From: Ruminococcaceae bacterium UBA2854
GTDB lineage: Bacteria; Bacillota; Clostridia; Oscillospirales; Acutalibacteraceae
DNA: 64,000 bases
NCBI GenBank assembly: GCA_002350765.1
Contig: DEFK01000018.1
Span: forward strand, 77,777-141,776
Direction: 5' to 3'
Position 1 is the stretch's first letter; each line of letters begins with the position of its first letter. The position numbers and the translations under genes are program-made. Positions 49,196 through 57,997 of the stretch are shown here, piece after piece. The notes below the pieces were generated by a model that did no database searches, was not told the DNA's origin, and worked only from the letters and a program-made list of their open reading frames with translations.

Positions 49196-50413
49196 ATGAC
49201 AAAAATTGAAATCAAGTTTTTTAACTTTATTAAAAAACACCTTTTGTTTATCAGCTTTATTTTTATAACTCTTTTAGGGCTTGTTCTTAGATACTTCGGG
49301 CTGGGCTTTAATAGCGGCGATTTTAACGTGTTCTTAAATCTATGGTGGTCACAAATCGAGAAATCGGGATTAGAAGTGTTGGCAAAGCAAATCGGCAACT
49401 ATAACATCCCGTATCAGATTATTATTTTCATCCTTACACGTTTACCTATTGACGCTTTACTCGGGTACAAGATGCTTTCTGTTTGCTTTGATGTTGTTCT
49501 TTCTCTAAGTTCCGCTTTACTTGTATTTGAGCTTACAGGACGCAAGAAAAAATTCCTCGCTCTTATTACATATATGATTACATTCTGCTCGCTTACGGTA
49601 GTGCTTAATTCCGCTTTCTGGGCTCAATGTGATTCTATTTATGTATCCTTTATCATACTGGCGATTTACTTTTTAATTAAAGATAAAACTATTCCTTCAT
49701 ATATAATGCTCGGCGTAGCGCTTGCGTTTAAGCTTCAGGTTATATTTATCCTACCGTTTTTCTTTTTCTACTATGTACTTACCCGCAAAACGTCAATCCT
49801 GCACTTTTTGATTATTCCCGCGGTAGATATAATTATGTGTTTACCCGCGCTGCTGTTCGGCAGAAATCCGATGGATATATTCAACGTTTATCACGATCAG
49901 ACAAACAATGTTACGCAAATGTACTTAAATATTCCGAATTTTTACGCGTTTATGTGTGACTATAATGACGCTAATATGTACTCTCTGTTAAAGATATTCT
50001 CGATTTTCTTAACGCTTACCGTACTGTCTATAGTTCTTATTCTTATGATACACAAGGGTACGGATTTAACCAACCGCAGAATGCTTATTATGACAGCAGT
50101 CTGGACCGTATTTACAACCCTTATGCTTTTATCCTCTATGCATGAACGCTACGGTTATTTGCTCGATATTCTCGTTATAATCTACGCGATTGTATATAAA
50201 AAGAATATTTGGGTAGCTGTAGTATGTAATCTTGTAAGTCTGAGGGGATACTGTTATTACCTGTTTAATCTATACCAGGTATTGGATCTAAAATGGGCTT
50301 CGCTCTTCTATATAGCTACGTATGTTTACGTAACCTTTACGTTTATAAAAGATATTTTATCAGAATCAAACAGTAAAAAAATAAACAAAACCGAAAAACT
50401 GATTGAAGCATAG
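49196..50413 (+). CDS. GT-C-fold membrane glycosyltransferase-like protein
   Basis: A 405-residue protein with ten or more membrane helices. The first extracytoplasmic loop contains an acidic motif (FNSGDFNVFLNLWW, about residues 38-51), as in lipid-phosphate-sugar-dependent GT-C transferases. Later LNSAFWAQCDSIYVSF and MHERYGYLLDI are like the DUF2029/mannosyltransferase group. It probably moves a sugar from a polyprenyl carrier to a surface acceptor, but the donor and acceptor are unknown. The ATG at 49196 has GAAAGGA upstream, so a longer frame to 49163 is rejected. Confidence 0.8.
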   Translation: MTKIEIKFFNFIKKHLLFISFIFITLLGLVLRYFGLGFNSGDFNVFLNLWWSQIEKSGLEVLAKQIGNYNIPYQIIIFILTRLPIDALLGYKMLSVCFDVVLSLSSALLVFELTGRKKKFLALITYMITFCSLTVVLNSAFWAQCDSIYVSFIILAIYFLIKDKTIPSYIMLGVALAFKLQVIFILPFFFFYYVLTRKTSILHFLIIPAVDIIMCLPALLFGRNPMDIFNVYHDQTNNVTQMYLNIPNFYAFMCDYNDANMYSLLKIFSIFLTLTVLSIVLILMIHKGTDLTNRRMLIMTAVWTVFTTLMLLSSMHERYGYLLDILVIIYAIVYKKNIWVAVVCNLVSLRGYCYYLFNLYQVLDLKWASLFYIATYVYVTFTFIKDILSESNSKKINKTEKLIEA

Positions 50414-50482
50414 AACTTGAAAAAGAATCGATTATTATGTATAATAGGAATGTTATGATAAAGTAATAATACGGAGGAAACT

Positions 50483-51922
50483 ATGGCAAATAATAAAAAA
50501 ATGGTCGAGGCTATTACAAGCCGCGACGAGGACTTCGCTAAATGGTACACAGATATCGTAAAAAAAGCCGAGCTTATCGACTACTCGAGCGTTAAGGGTT
50601 GTATGGTATTCCGCCCTTACGGCTACGCTATCTGGGAAAACATTCAGAAAGATATGGACAGACGCTTTAAAGAAACGGGCGTCGAGAACGTATATATGCC
50701 GATGTTTATTCCCGAAGGACTTCTCCAGAAGGAAAAAGACCACGTCGAGGGCTTCGCTCCCGAATGTGCGTGGGTAACAATCGGTGGTCAGGAAAAATTA
50801 ACCGAGCGCCTTGTTGTACGCCCTACTTCGGAGGTTTTATTCTGTGAGCATTATAAAAAGGTTGTTGAAACCTACCGCGATTTACCCAAGCTCTACAACC
50901 AGTGGTGCTCCGTTGTAAGATGGGAAAAGACTACAAGACCTTTCCTTAGAAACTCCGAGTTCTTATGGCAGGAGGGTCACACTCTCCACGAAACCGCCGA
51001 GGAAGCTAAGGAGGAAACTCTCCGTATGCTCAAGGTTTACGAGGATTTCTACAGAGAAACTCTCGCTATCCCCGCGGTTGTCGGCGAAAAGACAGAGAAA
51101 GAAAGATTCGCGGGCGCAGAGGCTACGTACACAATCGAGCCGATGATGCACAACGGCGTCGCTCTCCAGGGTGGCACCTCGCATTACTTCGGCGACGGCT
51201 TCGCTAAGGCTTTCGATATTAAATTCCAGGGACGCGACAATAAGCTCCATAACCCTCACCAGACCTCGTGGGGTGTATCTACGAGAATGATCGGCGCGAT
51301 TATTATGGTACACGGCGACGACGACGGCCTTATTTTACCGCCTAAGGTCAGCCCCATACAGGTTGCGCTTATCCCTATCGCCCAGCATAAAGAGGGTGTG
51401 CTCGAAAAAGCAGGCGAGCTTAAAGACAGACTCAGCAAGAAGTTCAGAGTTAAGCTCGACGACAGCGACCACGCTCCCGGTTGGAAGTTCTCCGAGTACG
51501 AGATGAAGGGCGTTCCCGTACGAGTTGAAATCGGCCCCAAGGATATAGAGAAAAACCAGTGCGTTATCGTACGCAGAGATACAAGAGAGAAGATTTTCAC
51601 TCCGCTCGAGAGCTTAGAGGAGAAAATCGAGGAAGTATTACAGCTTATTCACGACGCTATGTACGAAAGAGCGCTTGAAAATATGAAAGAGAAAACTCAC
51701 GTTGCCACAACCTACGATGAGTTCGTTGAGCTCGGAAAAGAGCAGGGCGGATTTATCAAGGCTATGTGGTGCGGCGACAGCGAATGTGAGGACAAGCTTA
51801 AAGAGGTTACGGGCGGAGTTAAGAGCCGTTGTATCCCCTTTGAGGAGGAGCATTTAGCCGATACCTGCGTATGCTGCGGAAAACCCGCCAAGCATATGGT
51901 ATACTGGGGAAAACAGTATTAA
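50483..51922 (+). CDS. proS: Prolyl-tRNA synthetase, eukaryote/archaeon-like type
   Basis: A class II synthetase. The 479-residue length and lack of the bacterial editing insert place it in the shorter archaeal/eukaryotic-like type found in many Clostridia. Motif 2 is CSVVRWEKTTRPFLRNSEFLW (core at about residues 133-150), with VRPTSEVLFCEHYKK before it. A C-terminal domain holds cysteines in CGDSECEDK and DTCVCCGKPAKH (zinc site) and ends in the conserved Tyr. A GGAGG ribosome site precedes the ATG. Confidence 0.96.
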   Translation: MANNKKMVEAITSRDEDFAKWYTDIVKKAELIDYSSVKGCMVFRPYGYAIWENIQKDMDRRFKETGVENVYMPMFIPEGLLQKEKDHVEGFAPECAWVTIGGQEKLTERLVVRPTSEVLFCEHYKKVVETYRDLPKLYNQWCSVVRWEKTTRPFLRNSEFLWQEGHTLHETAEEAKEETLRMLKVYEDFYRETLAIPAVVGEKTEKERFAGAEATYTIEPMMHNGVALQGGTSHYFGDGFAKAFDIKFQGRDNKLHNPHQTSWGVSTRMIGAIIMVHGDDDGLILPPKVSPIQVALIPIAQHKEGVLEKAGELKDRLSKKFRVKLDDSDHAPGWKFSEYEMKGVPVRVEIGPKDIEKNQCVIVRRDTREKIFTPLESLEEKIEEVLQLIHDAMYERALENMKEKTHVATTYDEFVELGKEQGGFIKAMWCGDSECEDKLKEVTGGVKSRCIPFEEEHLADTCVCCGKPAKHMVYWGKQY

Positions 51923-51923
51923 A

Positions 51924-52068
51924 TTAGTGGCTAGTGATTAGTGAGCAGTGATCAGTATTTTGGTCGCGCAGACAGTTCGGATTAAAAAACGACAACGGTA
52001 TCCCGACTGTATAAATATTGATAGTCTTTTATACAATAAAACAAAACTATTGAACACTAATTAACTAA
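51924..52068. mobile_element. Heptamer-ended repeat element, divergent (copy d)
   Basis: The left end has TAGTGGC, TAGTGAT, TAGTGAG, CAGTGAT and CAGTATT, then TTGGTCGCGCAGACAG, and TCCCGAC further in. The right end keeps only weak heptamers (TAGTTAA, TTAGTGT on the minus strand) and no clear central hairpin. It lies between proS and metA. Confidence 0.6.
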
Positions 52069-52124
52069 CCAAGGGGATATGAATTTCAAACAGGAACTGC
52101 AAGCATAACGAGGATATATAAAAG

Positions 52125-53054
52125 ATGCCGATTAAAGTACAGAGCCATCTTCCCGCTATTAAGATTTTAGAGGAAGAAAATATATTTGTGATGTCCGAGG
52201 AGAGAGCGTTAAGCCAGGATATCCGTCCGCTGAAGATTATTATACTTAATCTTATGCCGACAAAAATCGAAACCGAAACCCAGCTTATGAGGCTGCTCGG
52301 TAACTCTCCGCTACAAGTTGATATTGAGCTTTTACAGACGGCTACTCATAAATCCAAGAACACCTCGCGCCGTCATCTCACCACCTTCTACAAAACCTTT
52401 AACGATATTAAAGACCAGCGTTTCGACGGTATGATCGTCACGGGCGCGCCTGTTGAGCTTATGGATTTTGAGGATGTGGATTACTGGGATGAGCTTTGCG
52501 AGATTCTCGACTGGGCTAAGACCAACGTATACTCGACATTCCATATATGCTGGGGAGCTCAGGCAGGGCTGTACCACCGCTACGGCGTACGAAAATTCGA
52601 GTTCAAGGAAAAGCTTTCGGGCGTTTTCGAGCACATTATATTAAACCCGCTCCACCCCATTTTACGAGGCTTTGACGATTCGTTTAAAATTCCGCACTCA
52701 CGCTACACGGGAGTTGTAGAGAAGGATATTACAAAACAGCCTCAGCTCGAAATCCTTGCTAAAAGCGACGAGGCGGGAGTTGCGATAGTTTGCAGTAAAA
52801 ACGGCCGCGAGTTCTATATACTCGGCCACGCCGAATACGACCGCGACACCTTAGCGAGGGAGTATTTCAGGGATATAAACAAGGGGCTCGATATAAAGGT
52901 TCCTAAGCATTATTTCCCCGACGACAACCCCTGCGCTTCACCTCCGATGAACTGGAAGAGCTACGCTTCGCTTATCTATACCAACTGGCTCAACTACTAC
53001 GTATATCAGCAGACGCCTTACGACCTCGAGGATTTAAAAAAATTATGTGAATAA
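52125..53054 (+). CDS. metA: Homoserine O-acetyltransferase (MetA family)
   Basis: Acylates homoserine for methionine synthesis. The 309-residue protein has the nucleophile Cys142 in FHICWGAQAGLYH and the blocks RRHLTTFYKTF and HSRYTGV. Residue 111 is Glu (TGAPVE). In MetA proteins Glu111 favours acetyl-CoA whereas Gly favours succinyl-CoA, so acetyltransferase activity is expected. The start lacks a strong ribosome site (GAGGATATATAAAAG before ATG). The gene sits between two repeat elements and ends in a strong terminator. Confidence 0.93.
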   Translation: MPIKVQSHLPAIKILEEENIFVMSEERALSQDIRPLKIIILNLMPTKIETETQLMRLLGNSPLQVDIELLQTATHKSKNTSRRHLTTFYKTFNDIKDQRFDGMIVTGAPVELMDFEDVDYWDELCEILDWAKTNVYSTFHICWGAQAGLYHRYGVRKFEFKEKLSGVFEHIILNPLHPILRGFDDSFKIPHSRYTGVVEKDITKQPQLEILAKSDEAGVAIVCSKNGREFYILGHAEYDRDTLAREYFRDINKGLDIKVPKHYFPDDNPCASPPMNWKSYASLIYTNWLNYYVYQQTPYDLEDLKKLCE

Positions 53055-53060
53055 TGTAAT

Positions 53061-53096
53061 AAAACAGCACAAGCTTGAGAGCTTGTGCTGTTTTTT
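53061..53096 (+). terminator. Terminator after metA
   Basis: A 15-bp perfect stem with a TGAG loop (53061-53075 with 53080-53094) runs into six T. Confidence 0.93.
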
Positions 53097-53098
53097 AG

Positions 53099-53304
53099 TT
53101 CTCAGTAGTCAGTGGTCAGTTCTCAGTTATTGTCGTGCAGATAGAATAGCATAATAAACAGCCGTTTTAGCCCGACATAATTAATATGCAAGCTCCGCTT
53201 GCGGAGCATATAAATACCTTCGGGAAACAATTGTAGTTTTTTGCACCTCTCTGTCTGCTCGTCTAAAACACTGAAAACCGAGAACTGTGAACTAATAACT
53301 AAGC
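53099..53304. mobile_element. Non-coding heptamer-ended repeat element (copy e)
   Basis: About 206 bp between the metA terminator and the sigF stop. The left end has CAGTAGT, CAGTGGT, CAGTTCT and CAGTTAT, then TGTCGTGCAGATAG. The right end is inverted, with GACGAGCAGACAG. The central hairpin GCTCCGC-TT-GCGGAGC differs from copy c by matched changes in both arms. The sigF stop codon lies in the outermost heptamer. Confidence 0.75.
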
Positions 53305-53958
53305 ATTAAAAGATAGCTTTTCCCGCATAAACAGGAGTATCTTCTTCTCGCGCCTGCTTATCTGCACCTGCGTCATATCGAGGGCTTTCGCCGTTTCGGT
53401 CTGGGTTTTGTATTTAAAATACCTTAGCTCAATTATCTTTTTATCCTTAACGTCCAATAAATCTATAACCTCGCCGAGCGCGAGCTTATCCGTCAGCTTG
53501 TCCATTGTATCGTCTACGGGTAAATCAATCTGGCGTTCATCGTCATCCTCGAAGCTGTTCGTAAGCGAAAGAGGATAACGCGCGGCGTTTATAGCCTCCG
53601 CCACCTTTTCCCCGCTAATGCCGAGCAACTCGGAAAGATCCTCGACAGTCGGACTTCGGTCGTATTTTTCCTGAAACGTTTTTGTTTCCCTGTTGATTTT
53701 AAGCGAGAGCTCCTTTATACTTCGGCTCACCTTAACCGTTCCGCCGTCGCGGAAAAGCCTTTTAATCTCGCCCAGAATAACGGGTACGGCGTAGGTGGAG
53801 AGCTGTAAGTTGTAATCGGGATTAAACCTGCTCACAGCCTTTACAAGTCCCATACAGCCCGCCGAATACAATTCCTCGTACTCGATTCCGCGGTTCTTAA
53901 ACCGCTTACAGCAGGCGTGTACAAGCGCGAGGTTGTCCTCTACCATTTTATCGTTCAT
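53299..53958 (-). CDS. sigF: Forespore sigma factor SigF
   Basis: The first compartment-specific sporulation sigma factor. The 219-residue protein has region 2 (EELYSAGCMGLVKAVSRFNPDY), region 3 and region 4 with TQTETAKALDMTQVQISRREKKIL (last helix at about residues 190-205). It is the third gene of spoIIAA-spoIIAB-sigF, the standard order. The stop TAG falls in a heptamer of the adjacent repeat element, so the extreme C-terminus may have been set by that insertion. Confidence 0.95.
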   Translation of the reverse strand: MNDKMVEDNLALVHACCKRFKNRGIEYEELYSAGCMGLVKAVSRFNPDYNLQLSTYAVPVILGEIKRLFRDGGTVKVSRSIKELSLKINRETKTFQEKYDRSPTVEDLSELLGISGEKVAEAINAARYPLSLTNSFEDDDERQIDLPVDDTMDKLTDKLALGEVIDLLDVKDKKIIELRYFKYKTQTETAKALDMTQVQISRREKKILLFMREKLSFNA

Positions 53959-54389
53959 CGCAAGGGTACAATAAGCTTTTCGAGCGTTACGGTAGTGCCT
54001 TTTCCGACTGCGGATTTTACCTTTACCTTGTCCATAAAGCTCTGCATAACGGCAAATCCCAGTCCCGCGCGTTCTTCATTTTCGGCGGTTGTAAACAGGG
54101 GTTTCATCGCTTCTTTTACGTTCTCTATTCCGACGCCCTTATCACGGACGCGAATAATAACGAGCCTGTCCTCGGTTATATACGCGTCTATGTAGACCGT
54201 TCCCGTTTTACGTCTGTAGCCGTGGACGATGCAGTTCGTTACGGCTTCGCTGACGGCGGTTTTTATATCAGCAAGCTCCGCGATAGTCGGGTCGAGCTCA
54301 AGAACGAAAGCCGCTACAACGCTTCTGGCAAAGCCCTCGTTTATACTTTTACTCGGAAATTTTATATGTGTTTCGTTTACGTATTTCAT
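53955..54389 (-). CDS. spoIIAB: Anti-sigma F factor and kinase SpoIIAB
   Basis: Holds SigF inactive and phosphorylates SpoIIAA. The 144-residue GHKL-type protein has the N box AVSEAVTNCIVHGY (about residues 47-60), the G1 box RVRDKGVGIENV and the G2-like ERAGLGFAVMQSFMD. It overlaps both neighbours (1 bp with spoIIAA, 4 bp with sigF), which fits the required stoichiometry of the partner-switch module. Confidence 0.95.
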   Translation of the reverse strand: MKYVNETHIKFPSKSINEGFARSVVAAFVLELDPTIAELADIKTAVSEAVTNCIVHGYRRKTGTVYIDAYITEDRLVIIRVRDKGVGIENVKEAMKPLFTTAENEERAGLGFAVMQSFMDKVKVKSAVGKGTTVTLEKLIVPLR

Positions 54390-54688
54390 TAAATCACCCC
54401 CAAAGATGTAACGCCGCTGAGCTCGATTATTCTAGAAAGATTCTCGGGGACGTTGGTTACTTTCAGCTCGCCGCCTATCAATCCGACAGCGCGGTATCGT
54501 CCCATAATAAGCCCTATTCCCGAGCTGTCCATAAAGCTGACCTTCGAGAAATCGAGCTCCAGCTTTTTTGGTCGGAGGGTATTTATCCTGCTGTCGATCG
54601 CGGTTCGTATACCCGAAGCGCGGTTATGGTCGATTTCGCCGTTCAGATATACGGTAAGAATATCGTTTTTATAATTTGTATCAAGCAT
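54389..54688 (-). CDS. spoIIAA: Anti-sigma F factor antagonist SpoIIAA
   Basis: A 99-residue STAS-domain protein that frees SigF when unphosphorylated. The phospho-acceptor is in SFMDSSGIGLIMGRY, most likely Ser55 or Ser56 (Bacillus Ser58). It is the first gene of the sporulation operon. The ribosome site AAAGGAAG precedes the ATG. A SigH-type promoter was not identified in the short upstream gap. Confidence 0.94.
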   Translation of the reverse strand: MLDTNYKNDILTVYLNGEIDHNRASGIRTAIDSRINTLRPKKLELDFSKVSFMDSSGIGLIMGRYRAVGLIGGELKVTNVPENLSRIIELSGVTSLGVI

Positions 54689-54706
54689 TTTTTACTTCCT
54701 TTCAAA

Positions 54707-54741
54707 AGAAAAACCTATACCATTTTAAACGGTATAGGTTA
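54707..54741 (-). terminator. Terminator after folC
   Basis: A 10-bp stem (54713-54722 with 54732-54741) is followed on the minus strand by TTTTT. It lies between folC and spoIIAA. Confidence 0.85.
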
Positions 54742-54764
54742 AAAAATATGTCGCTATTTGGTTG

Positions 54765-56027
54765 TCAGTTTATAAAATACGGTCGGACTTCGCTCGCAAG
54801 GTACAGAGATCCCGCTATAACGAGCAGGCTGTCGTTATTTACAGCCCGAGCCTTTGCTTCGGCAATCGCTGATTTAACATCAGAAAAAGCCATAACCTCG
54901 CTGAAATACTTCTTACATTCTTCCGCGAGCTTTTGCGGGCTCAGCGTTCTCGGGTTATCAACGGGAACGGTATAAACAGTATCGAACACGCCCTTTAAAA
55001 TTTTAACGGAGCTCTTGCTGTCTTTATCCGCGAGCATTCCGAGGATAAGAATTGACGAGCTTTTCGGGTTATACTTTTCGACGGCGTTTTTCAGGGCGGT
55101 TATACCGTCGGGATTATGCGCGCCGTCGAGAATAGTCAGCGGATTCTCGCTTACGAGCTCGAACCTCGCGGGGTTAACCGCTTTTTTAAATCCGTTTATT
55201 ATATTCTCGTCGGAGATGTTAAAGCTTTCTCTAATAACCTCAATACACGCAAGCGCCGTTTTAGCGTTTTCGAGCTGATGAACGCCTACGAACGGCAGGG
55301 ATATATCCATTCCGTTATACGAAAATACGGTGTTGCTTATACTCTCGCTTTTTATTTCAATTTCTGTTTTTTCGCTCTTAATCAGCTCTACGTTCTTTTC
55401 TTTACAATCTTTTTCAATTACAGCCATAACCTCCGCGCGCTGAGCTGATACGACAGCGGGCGAGGGATTTTTTATTATACCGCATTTTTGCAGGGCTATT
55501 TCCTCAATAGTATCGCCGAGCACGGCGGTATGGTCGAGCCCGATTTTCGTTATAACCGTACACAGCGGCGGTTTTATTACGTTGGTACAATCGAGCAGTC
55601 CGCCCATTCCCGTTTCGAGCACAACGACGTCGCAACCCGCGTTTTTATGTATATAAAACTCCAGCGCCATAACGTACTCGAACTCGGTTATAATACAGCC
55701 CTCATCACGAAGCTTTTCGACTATCGGGAAGGTTTTTTCCACGGCGTCATTCAGCGTTTTTTCGGAAATCATCTCTCCGTTTATCTGGATACGCTCACGA
55801 AAATCGACTATAAAAGGCGAGATAAACAATCCCGTCTTATACCCCGCTTCGGTAAGAACCGAGCTTACAATCGCGCAGACCGAGCCCTTACCGTTAGTTC
55901 CCGCTACGTGGACGAACTTCAAGTCGTCCTGCGGATTACCGAGTATATCTAAAAACCTCTTTATACGCTCTAAACCCGGGCGTGAACCGAATTTATCGAG
56001 CGAATGTATCTTTTCTAAAGCTATCAT
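54765..56027 (-). CDS. folC: Folylpolyglutamate synthase/dihydrofolate synthase
   Basis: Adds glutamate to folates and, in bifunctional forms, makes dihydrofolate. The 420-residue Mur-ligase-like protein has the P-loop VAGTNGKGSVCAIV (about residues 41-54), FISPFIVDFRERIQING, LETGMGGLLDCTNV and HNPDGITAL. It overlaps rsmI by 4 bp. No other folate gene is near. Closed by its own terminator. Confidence 0.94.
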   Translation of the reverse strand: MIALEKIHSLDKFGSRPGLERIKRFLDILGNPQDDLKFVHVAGTNGKGSVCAIVSSVLTEAGYKTGLFISPFIVDFRERIQINGEMISEKTLNDAVEKTFPIVEKLRDEGCIITEFEYVMALEFYIHKNAGCDVVVLETGMGGLLDCTNVIKPPLCTVITKIGLDHTAVLGDTIEEIALQKCGIIKNPSPAVVSAQRAEVMAVIEKDCKEKNVELIKSEKTEIEIKSESISNTVFSYNGMDISLPFVGVHQLENAKTALACIEVIRESFNISDENIINGFKKAVNPARFELVSENPLTILDGAHNPDGITALKNAVEKYNPKSSSILILGMLADKDSKSSVKILKGVFDTVYTVPVDNPRTLSPQKLAEECKKYFSEVMAFSDVKSAIAEAKARAVNNDSLLVIAGSLYLASEVRPYFIN

Positions 56028-56851
56028 ATAATTTCCTTATAAATCTCATTTTTCTTAAAGCCTGTTAACGAGGCGATTTCCTTAGCGGCGTCGCCCTTTT
56101 TAGCGCCGTTTTCGATAAGCTTTCTCGCAAGCTCAACCGCCTGCTCCAAGGTATAGCTCTCGTTATCTTCGTCCTTTTTACCCTCTAATACGAGGACGAT
56201 CTCGCCCTTTATACCGCTGTCGGCGAGTTCTTCGGCGGCGATTTTAGTAGTTGTTCGTATAACTTCCTCGTGGATTTTCGTTATCTCGCGGACTATAGAC
56301 AGCTTTCTTTCGCCGAAAGCGGAGTATAAGTCCTTTAAAGTGGTCGGGAGCTTATGGGGAGCTTCGTAGAATATCATAGTTCTGCGCTCGTTTTTCAGGC
56401 TTTCGAGGTGCTCCTTACGGCTTTTTTTATTTACGCTGATAAAGCCCTCGAAGCAGAATCTTCCCGTTTCGAGCCCGCTTACCGCCAACGCCGATATAAC
56501 CGCGCTCGGACCTGGGATAACTATAGTTTTAATTCCCTTTTCCTCGCAGAGCTTTATTAAATCCTCCCCAGGGTCGGAAATACAGGGCATACCCGCGTCG
56601 GTGACAATAGCGCAGTTCTCACCAGCTAAAATACGCTCGCAGATTATTTCTCCGCGCTCTCGCTTATTGTGCTCGTAATAGCTTACCATCGGTTTTTTTA
56701 TCCCGAAGTGGTTAAGAAGCTTCAGGGTAACTCTCGTATCCTCGGCGGCGATAAAATCGACCTCGGAGAGCGTTTCGACCGCGCGCGGCGATAAATCGGA
56801 CAAATTGCCTATCGGCGTTCCGACTACGTATAGAACACTACTACTCATCAT
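56024..56851 (-). CDS. rsmI: 16S rRNA (cytidine1402-2'-O)-methyltransferase
   Basis: RsmI methylates the ribose of C1402. The 275-residue tetrapyrrole-methylase-fold protein begins SSSVLYVVGTPIGNLSDLS and has AEDTRVTLKLLNHFGI (about residues 35-50), VTDAGMPCISDPGE (about 80-93) and IPGPSAVISAL (about 107-117). It overlaps trmN6 by 11 bp, the usual pairing in Firmicutes (yabB-yabC). Confidence 0.95.
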   Translation of the reverse strand: MMSSSVLYVVGTPIGNLSDLSPRAVETLSEVDFIAAEDTRVTLKLLNHFGIKKPMVSYYEHNKRERGEIICERILAGENCAIVTDAGMPCISDPGEDLIKLCEEKGIKTIVIPGPSAVISALAVSGLETGRFCFEGFISVNKKSRKEHLESLKNERRTMIFYEAPHKLPTTLKDLYSAFGERKLSIVREITKIHEEVIRTTTKIAAEELADSGIKGEIVLVLEGKKDEDNESYTLEQAVELARKLIENGAKKGDAAKEIASLTGFKKNEIYKEII

Positions 56852-57581
56852 AACCCTCCTTATAGCTTCCGTAAATTTCTTTCATCTCTCTTGAAAATTC
56901 GCCGTTTTCCTCAATAAACAGCGTAGGCTCGACTACGAGATTGCCCGCGTTCGCCGAACGCCTGCCCTCTATTAAAAACAGCTTGGGCTTTTTATCGGGA
57001 CGTTGTTGTACAAACCTCAGCCGCTTAGGCTCGAGGCTGTTTTTTCGCATAGCCTCTAATACGTCCGTCAGCCTTTCGGGACGCTGGCACATACAAAACC
57101 GTCCGCCGAACTGCAAAAGATTCTTAGCCGCGAGGGTAATATCCTCGAGAGAACAGCTCTCCTCGTGACGAGCCAGAAGCTTTGCGTTATCGGGATTCTT
57201 TATCCCGCCGCCCGAAAGCTTATACGGCGGATTACAGCATACCAAATCGAAATACCCGAACGGTAAAACGCCTTTTAATTCCTTTAAATCGGCGTTGATT
57301 ATTTTTATATTATTAAAGCCGTTATGTACACGGGAGCGCTCGGCTAAAGCGCACGCCTCGTCCTGAATCTCCACGGCGGAAATCTCAATCGCGGTATCGT
57401 TCCTGCTCCATAAAAAAGGAATTGTTCCGCAGCCCGTGCCGAGGTCAACCGCCTTTGTATTACGCTTCGGCTTAGCAAAATCGGCGAGCAGAATAGTATC
57501 GGTCGAAAAATGGTAAAATTCATTTACGTATATTTCCACGCCGTTTCCGAGCGGTTCAAGCTTTTCCTTTTTATCGGACAT
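56841..57581 (-). CDS. trmN6: tRNA1(Val) (adenine37-N6)-methyltransferase-like protein
   Basis: A 246-residue SAM methyltransferase of the TrmN6/YabB type. Motif I is AVDLGTGCGTIPFLW (about residues 44-58) and the catalytic N6-adenine motif is CCNPPY (about 116-121). It starts YVNEFYHFSTDTILLADF in the N-terminal region, typical of the family. It modifies A37 in tRNA-Val in E. coli, and the Firmicute target is inferred. It leads the trmN6-rsmI-folC unit. Confidence 0.9.
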   Translation of the reverse strand: MSDKKEKLEPLGNGVEIYVNEFYHFSTDTILLADFAKPKRNTKAVDLGTGCGTIPFLWSRNDTAIEISAVEIQDEACALAERSRVHNGFNNIKIINADLKELKGVLPFGYFDLVCCNPPYKLSGGGIKNPDNAKLLARHEESCSLEDITLAAKNLLQFGGRFCMCQRPERLTDVLEAMRKNSLEPKRLRFVQQRPDKKPKLFLIEGRRSANAGNLVVEPTLFIEENGEFSREMKEIYGSYKEGYDE

Positions 57582-57621
57582 AGGCTCACTTCCTTTCCTT
57601 GGATATTATAACACTATAAAT

Positions 57622-57649
57622 AAAAAACGACAAGGTTAAACCTTGCCGT
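57622..57649 (-). terminator. Terminator after the ferredoxin gene
   Basis: A 9-bp stem with one G-T pair (57627-57635 with 57641-57649) is followed on the minus strand by a T run. It lies between ferredoxin and trmN6. Confidence 0.85.
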
Positions 57650-57670
57650 TTTAAGTAATCCAATCGCTTA

Positions 57671-57841
57671 TTAACCCTCAGCGGGAGCGCCTACAGGACA
57701 TACGTCAGCGCAAGATCCGCAATCTACGCAAGTATCAGCGTCGATAACGTATTTGCCGTCGCCCTCAGAGATAGCGCCGCAAGGACACTCGTCAACACAA
57801 GCGCCGCACATAATGCAATCGTCTGAAATCTTATATGCCAT
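57671..57841 (-). CDS. 2[4Fe-4S] ferredoxin
   Basis: A 56-residue clostridial-type ferredoxin, a low-potential electron carrier for anaerobic metabolism. Two cluster motifs are complete: Cys9, Cys12, Cys15 and Cys19 (CIMCGACVDECP), and Cys38, Cys41, Cys44 and Cys48 (CVDCGSCADVCP). The ribosome site AAGGAGG lies 8 bp before the ATG. It is a single-gene unit. Codons are strongly biased, as expected for an abundant protein. Confidence 0.96.
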   Translation of the reverse strand: MAYKISDDCIMCGACVDECPCGAISEGDGKYVIDADTCVDCGSCADVCPVGAPAEG

Positions 57842-57997
57842 AACCAAGTCCTCCTTAAAGTATTATATATATTCTATCACATTTTCGTTAAAATGCAATA
57901 GGTTAGTGTTAGCTAAGATAGAGTTTAGGATAAAATTTGTGAATTATTACTAATTTTCGCACAAAGAATATGTGCACTATAACCTTAAAATCTTATT

